Assembly: GCF_022138605.1 (NCBI RefSeq)
Contig: NZ_JACBFS010000004.1
Span: 248,001 to 312,000 of the forward strand
Source of the DNA: Xanthobacter sp. NM-25
GTDB lineage: Bacteria; Pseudomonadota; Alphaproteobacteria; Rhizobiales; Xanthobacteraceae
Direction: 5' to 3'
DNA length: 64,000 nucleotides
Numbering within the stretch: position 1 is the first letter of the stretch; every line of letters begins with the position of its first letter. A program made the translations under genes and the position numbers. The notes beneath the pieces were generated by a model. It saw only the letters and a program-made list of their open reading frames with translations, had not been told where the DNA came from and did no database searches. Below are positions 61,049-64,000 of the stretch, piece after piece.

Positions 61049-62128
61049 GTGCCTTTCAAAATTGCAGTGATCGGCGCGGGTTGGTATGGCTGTCATATTG
61101 CTTCGTCACTCGCCAGCATCGGCGTCGAGGTCGTCGTCTTCGAGCGCAACAAGCGGCCGCTCCACGAGGCCTCCGGCAACAATCAGTTTCGCCTCCATCT
61201 GGGGTTTCACTATGCCCGCCACCATGGAACGCGGCAGCAGTCTCGCGACGGCTTCCTGCGCTTCATTGAGCGCTACCCCACGCTCTCGCGGCCCATTCCA
61301 GAAAATATTTATGCGGTCCCAAAGAACGACAGCTTGATCGACTTTATGACATACAAGTTGATCATGACGTCGTCGGGCATCGATTTCGTGGAACTGCCGA
61401 ATGGCCACCCGCTTCTGCACAATGTGGGCGGAGCGATGCAGACGCCGGAGCGTGTGCTTCTGATCAATACGGCTCGGGAGTATTTTACGCGGCGGCTGGG
61501 GTCCGCGCTCGTCCTCGACCATGAAGTACAGTCCATCCAGAACGGCGATGACGACGTCGAGATCGACGGTGTAAAATTCGATTATGTCATCGACTGCACC
61601 TGGGGGCACAAGACCCGGGTTCCGATGGATACGTTTTATGAGCCGACCATTCTTCTTTACTATGACACGAAAGAGAAATTCCCCGCCATCACCCTCGTCG
61701 ACGGTCCTCTTGCCTCAATCTATCCGACGGAATCCGAGGGGCTCTACACCCTGTCGAGCGTTCCACATACGCCGCTCGGCATCTTCACGAGTTCCGACGG
61801 CGCGCGGGAGTGCCTCAAGGGGGTGTCGGCCGACCTGGTCGGGCAGAAGCGGGCGCTGATGGAAGAACAGATATCGGCCAACGTGCCCGGCTTCCGCGAC
61901 GCCTTCGAGTTCATGGGGATCCAACTCGCGATCAAGACAAAGCTGCGCGGACGCTCCGACGATCGCAGTTGCTACGTGTTTCAGGACGGGCGCGTTTTCA
62001 GCGTCATGTCAGGCAAGATCGACACAATCTTCTTTGCCACCGAGCGGATCCTCTCAATCCTGGAAGCGGAGCACTCGATCGATTCGATCGATGTGAGCCA
62101 CTCGCTCAGGCACGATATCCGTTCGTGA
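61049..62128 (+). CDS. FAD-dependent oxidoreductase of a sugar/glycan-type cluster
   Basis: 359 aa from GTG 61049, which has GGGAG (61036-61040) eight bases upstream; the frame is open to 60911. The FAD/NAD-binding beginning reads FKIAVIGAGWYGCHIASSLA and VVVFERNKRPLHEASGNNQF, then RLHLGFHYARHHGTRQQS. The later half has VIDCTWGHKTRVP (the ATG-like flavin segment) and ends with a Ser-rich tail. The N-terminal pattern resembles DAO-type flavoenzymes found beside polysaccharide genes. It is followed after 4 bp by an epimerase and then a sugar-isomerase gene. Substrate unknown. Confidence 0.75.
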   Translation: MPFKIAVIGAGWYGCHIASSLASIGVEVVVFERNKRPLHEASGNNQFRLHLGFHYARHHGTRQQSRDGFLRFIERYPTLSRPIPENIYAVPKNDSLIDFMTYKLIMTSSGIDFVELPNGHPLLHNVGGAMQTPERVLLINTAREYFTRRLGSALVLDHEVQSIQNGDDDVEIDGVKFDYVIDCTWGHKTRVPMDTFYEPTILLYYDTKEKFPAITLVDGPLASIYPTESEGLYTLSSVPHTPLGIFTSSDGARECLKGVSADLVGQKRALMEEQISANVPGFRDAFEFMGIQLAIKTKLRGRSDDRSCYVFQDGRVFSVMSGKIDTIFFATERILSILEAEHSIDSIDVSHSLRHDIRS

Positions 62129-62132
62129 GGGT

Positions 62133-62903
62133 ATGATGATCTCGACCACCAACGCTTTGATCGGCCATACGGGCTTCGTGGGGAGCCACCTGCGCGAGGC
62201 CCTGCCCTTTGGTGCGCACTACAACTCGCGCAACATCGGGGATATTCGCGGTCGGCAGTTTGATACCGTCGTGTGCGCTGGCGTCTCCGCCGTGAAGTGG
62301 CTTGCGAACAAGGAGCCCGAAAAGGACCGCGCTGGGATCGAGGGCCTGATGCGCGAGCTCGAGACCATTACCGCTAGGCGCTTTGTGCTGATCTCGACTG
62401 TGGATGTCTATGCGCAGCCCCTGGGCGTGACCGAGGCCGATGCCGCAGACAGCACCCAACCCTACGGGAAGCACCGCGCGGAACTCGAGGCGTGGATCGC
62501 GGAGAAATTTGCCGATCACGTCGTGGTCCGCCTCCCGGCCCTATTTGGTAAGGGTTTGAAAAAGAATGTTATTTTTGATCTCATGAACGACAATCTTGTC
62601 AGTCAGATCAATCCAAACACGTTTTTTCAGTGGTACGACCTCGCCCGTTTCCCCGGTGATCTGACGCGGATCCTCGAGTCCGGCCTCAAGCGGCTCAACA
62701 TCGCCGTCGAGCCGGTACACACCCAGGCGATCGTCGACCGTTTCTTCCCCGGAACCGTGCTCGGCACTCCTTCCGCCGATCCGATCAGCTACGACATGCG
62801 GACGCGACATTCTGATGTCCTCGGCAGCACGGGCCCCTACCACGTGGCGCAGGACGAGGTTTTTGCGGACCTCCAGACATTTCTGAACGGACCGAAGGCA
62901 TGA
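62133..62903 (+). CDS. NAD-dependent epimerase/dehydratase-like protein (extended SDR)
   Basis: 256 aa from ATG 62133 (62136 is better spaced from GAGG at 62127-62130; either is possible). NAD-binding ALIGHTGFVGSHLREALP, catalytic-Ser type segment FVLISTVDVYAQPLGVTEAD, and QPYGKHRAELEAWIAEKF, where the YxxxK of extended SDRs becomes Y-G-K-H-R. VVVRLPALFGKGLKKNVIFD follows. The C-terminal part is short, so the sugar-nucleotide pocket is unusual. It starts 4 bp after the FAD gene and overlaps the next gene by ATGA. Likely acts on a sugar or sugar nucleotide; this is inference. Confidence 0.78.
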   Translation: MMISTTNALIGHTGFVGSHLREALPFGAHYNSRNIGDIRGRQFDTVVCAGVSAVKWLANKEPEKDRAGIEGLMRELETITARRFVLISTVDVYAQPLGVTEADAADSTQPYGKHRAELEAWIAEKFADHVVVRLPALFGKGLKKNVIFDLMNDNLVSQINPNTFFQWYDLARFPGDLTRILESGLKRLNIAVEPVHTQAIVDRFFPGTVLGTPSADPISYDMRTRHSDVLGSTGPYHVAQDEVFADLQTFLNGPKA

Positions 62904-63721
62904 GGCTCTCACTCTCCAATCTCGCGCTGCCGCAGCAGACGGGAGCCGACAAGATCGCACGGCTCGCCGAGAAGGGGCTGCGTGGCGTCGAAGTCGCGCC
63001 CACGCGCATCGCCCCCTGGGGTGAACTCAACGACACGATGCTCACTGAATACCGCAGATCTCTCGCCGGGGCGGAGATCTCGGTTTCGTCGCTTCAGGCC
63101 ATCTTTTTCGGCGCCGAAGGCATCGCGCTCCTTCAGGACGTCGAGTCGTTCGAGCGCATGGCGGCGCATTTGCGGAGGGTGGCCGCGGCCGGTGCAGCCC
63201 TTGGCGCGTCGGTCCTGGTGTTCGGCGCCCCCAAGCAGCGCAGCCGTTCGGGCCTTGCCGAAGAGGCGGCGTTCGATCTCGGCATAGCGCGCTTCCGACA
63301 CCTCGCGGAGATCGCCGACGCGCAGGGCCTCACCATCGGGCTGGAGCCGGTGCCGGCGGCCTACAATGGCGACTTCCTGTGCACTTGGCAGGAGGTGGAC
63401 CGCATGGTCCGTGCCGTCAACCACCCGGGGCTCCGCGTGCACCTCGACACGGGCTGTGTGCTGCTGGGCGGTGGAGACATCGGCGAGGCGGTGAAAGCGA
63501 CCGCCGACAGGCTGTGTCATTTTCACATCGCCGAACCCAAGCTGGCAACCTTCGTCCAGCCTGTGGGCCATCACGCCGTGGCGGCCAACGCGCTGCGGGA
63601 TATCGGCTATTCCCGCTGGGTGGCGATCGAGATGCTGGAAGCGCCGTCGCAACCGATGGCGGCCATCGAGCAGGCCGTGGAGTTCGCGGCGGCAACATAT
63701 CCCATCCAAACGGCGGCTTGA
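62900..63721 (+). CDS. sugar phosphate isomerase/epimerase-like TIM-barrel protein
   Basis: 273 aa. AP-endonuclease-2 fold: LSNLALPQQTGADKIARLAE, GLRGVEVAPTRIAPW, SSLQAIFFGAEG, LVFGAPKQR, LTIGLEPVPAAYNGDFL (metal Glu), VHLDTGCVLLGGGD (Asp), CHFHIAEPKLATFV (His) and WVAIEMLEAP (Glu). Metal ligands of xylose-isomerase-like enzymes are all placed. ATGA overlap (62900-62903) couples it to the epimerase gene. It probably isomerises or epimerises a sugar or inositol-type substrate. Its C-terminus is complete. Confidence 0.85.
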   Translation: MRLSLSNLALPQQTGADKIARLAEKGLRGVEVAPTRIAPWGELNDTMLTEYRRSLAGAEISVSSLQAIFFGAEGIALLQDVESFERMAAHLRRVAAAGAALGASVLVFGAPKQRSRSGLAEEAAFDLGIARFRHLAEIADAQGLTIGLEPVPAAYNGDFLCTWQEVDRMVRAVNHPGLRVHLDTGCVLLGGGDIGEAVKATADRLCHFHIAEPKLATFVQPVGHHAVAANALRDIGYSRWVAIEMLEAPSQPMAAIEQAVEFAAATYPIQTAA

Positions 63722-64000
63722 CGCACTGCGTCGACACGCCTACCTCCCGCTGAGGGGAACTTGTGCGACGTGGCTGCCGGTTTCGATGAAGGGTCGGGCG
63801 CCTTCCTTGTCGCGCGCGGCGGCGGTCTCCATCGAATGGATCAGCACATGAAGATCTTCCACACCCGCGACATCAGCTTCAACGACGCCGTGCTGCGCAT
63901 CCGGTATCCGGACCGCGTGGTGGAGCGCGAGGTCGGCCCGGGACTACCTGCGCTGGGCCCCGGCTGGCAAGCGGTGTCGGCGGTCTGCCTCGGCGGAGTT
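63722..64000. other. window end: no confident gene
   Basis: A plus-strand frame from ATG 63848 (MKIFHTRDISFNDAVLRIRY) runs open to the edge and can be extended upstream to about 63770, but has no clear ribosome site and no recognised family. An alternative frame near 63930 reads RDYLRWAPAGKR. The region may be the start of the next gene of the module or a degraded remnant; it cannot be decided from 279 bp. Confidence 0.35.

Overview
This 64 kb window is GC-rich chromosomal DNA with tightly packed genes, many 4-bp start/stop overlaps and several TTG or GTG starts behind clear AGGAGG-type ribosome binding sites. The gene set points to an alphaproteobacterium of the Hyphomicrobiales (Rhizobiales): an Irr-type Fur regulator with a heme regulatory motif, DUF2794, a BTLCP-type transglutaminase-like protease, a class I lysyl-tRNA synthetase, a split System I cytochrome c maturation (ccm) locus and a DPFTxHGHDG-type HemB. 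A Xanthobacter/Azorhizobium-like relative is my best guess from gene content alone. No database search was possible.

Layout. 1-10 kb: the end of an AEC-type carrier, tRNA-Lys(UUU), a degenerate cupin, an esterase and a degenerate IGPS paralogue, a Rieske ferredoxin, an SDR without the catalytic Tyr, a large DUF3141 hydrolase with a Cys nucleophile (PHA-synthase-like), a small XRE regulator, an O-methyltransferase and 3-hydroxyisobutyryl-CoA hydrolase. 10-25 kb: core metabolism (hemB, threonine dehydratase, aminoacyl-tRNA-protein transferase, eno, queF, kdsA, pyrG, secG, a hydroxyacid dehydrogenase, a MoeB/ThiF enzyme). 25-33 kb: ccmG-ccmD-ccmC and ccmB-ccmA, separated by a lysR gene and a short ModE-like gene, with two Mo-box-like palindromes; then acnA and DUF1223. 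33-48 kb: a gene-poor stretch with a possible minus-strand small RNA, then DUF2794, irr, dsbB, an HNH endonuclease, a second esterase, an AlkA-type glycosylase, gluQ, an AEC carrier, a SCO protein, a cellulose-synthase-type glycosyltransferase, an amino-acid-type binding protein, a TetR unit, lysyl-tRNA synthetase and a GAF-PAS-GGDEF diguanylate cyclase. 48-57.3 kb: 1-Cys peroxiredoxin, CBS protein, rhomboid, BTLCP protease, gamma carbonic anhydrase, MAPEG protein, nucleosidase, rsmB and guaA.

From the 3' end of guaA (57.3 kb) to the window end the character changes: sparse coding, a frameshifted HAD-phosphatase pseudogene, a frameshifted SDR remnant beside an intact SDR with its own TetR regulator, AT-richer spacers, and finally a coupled three-gene unit (FAD-type oxidoreductase, NAD-type epimerase, sugar-isomerase-type TIM barrel) running towards the right edge. 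This looks like the left end of an accessory or glycan-type region inserted after guaA.

The most interesting signals are the Mo-box pair with the ModE-like gene inside the split ccm locus, four ATTGC repeats at exact 11-bp spacing before the DUF3141 gene, the three-gene sugar-type module at the right end, and several enzyme-family proteins that lack key catalytic residues.
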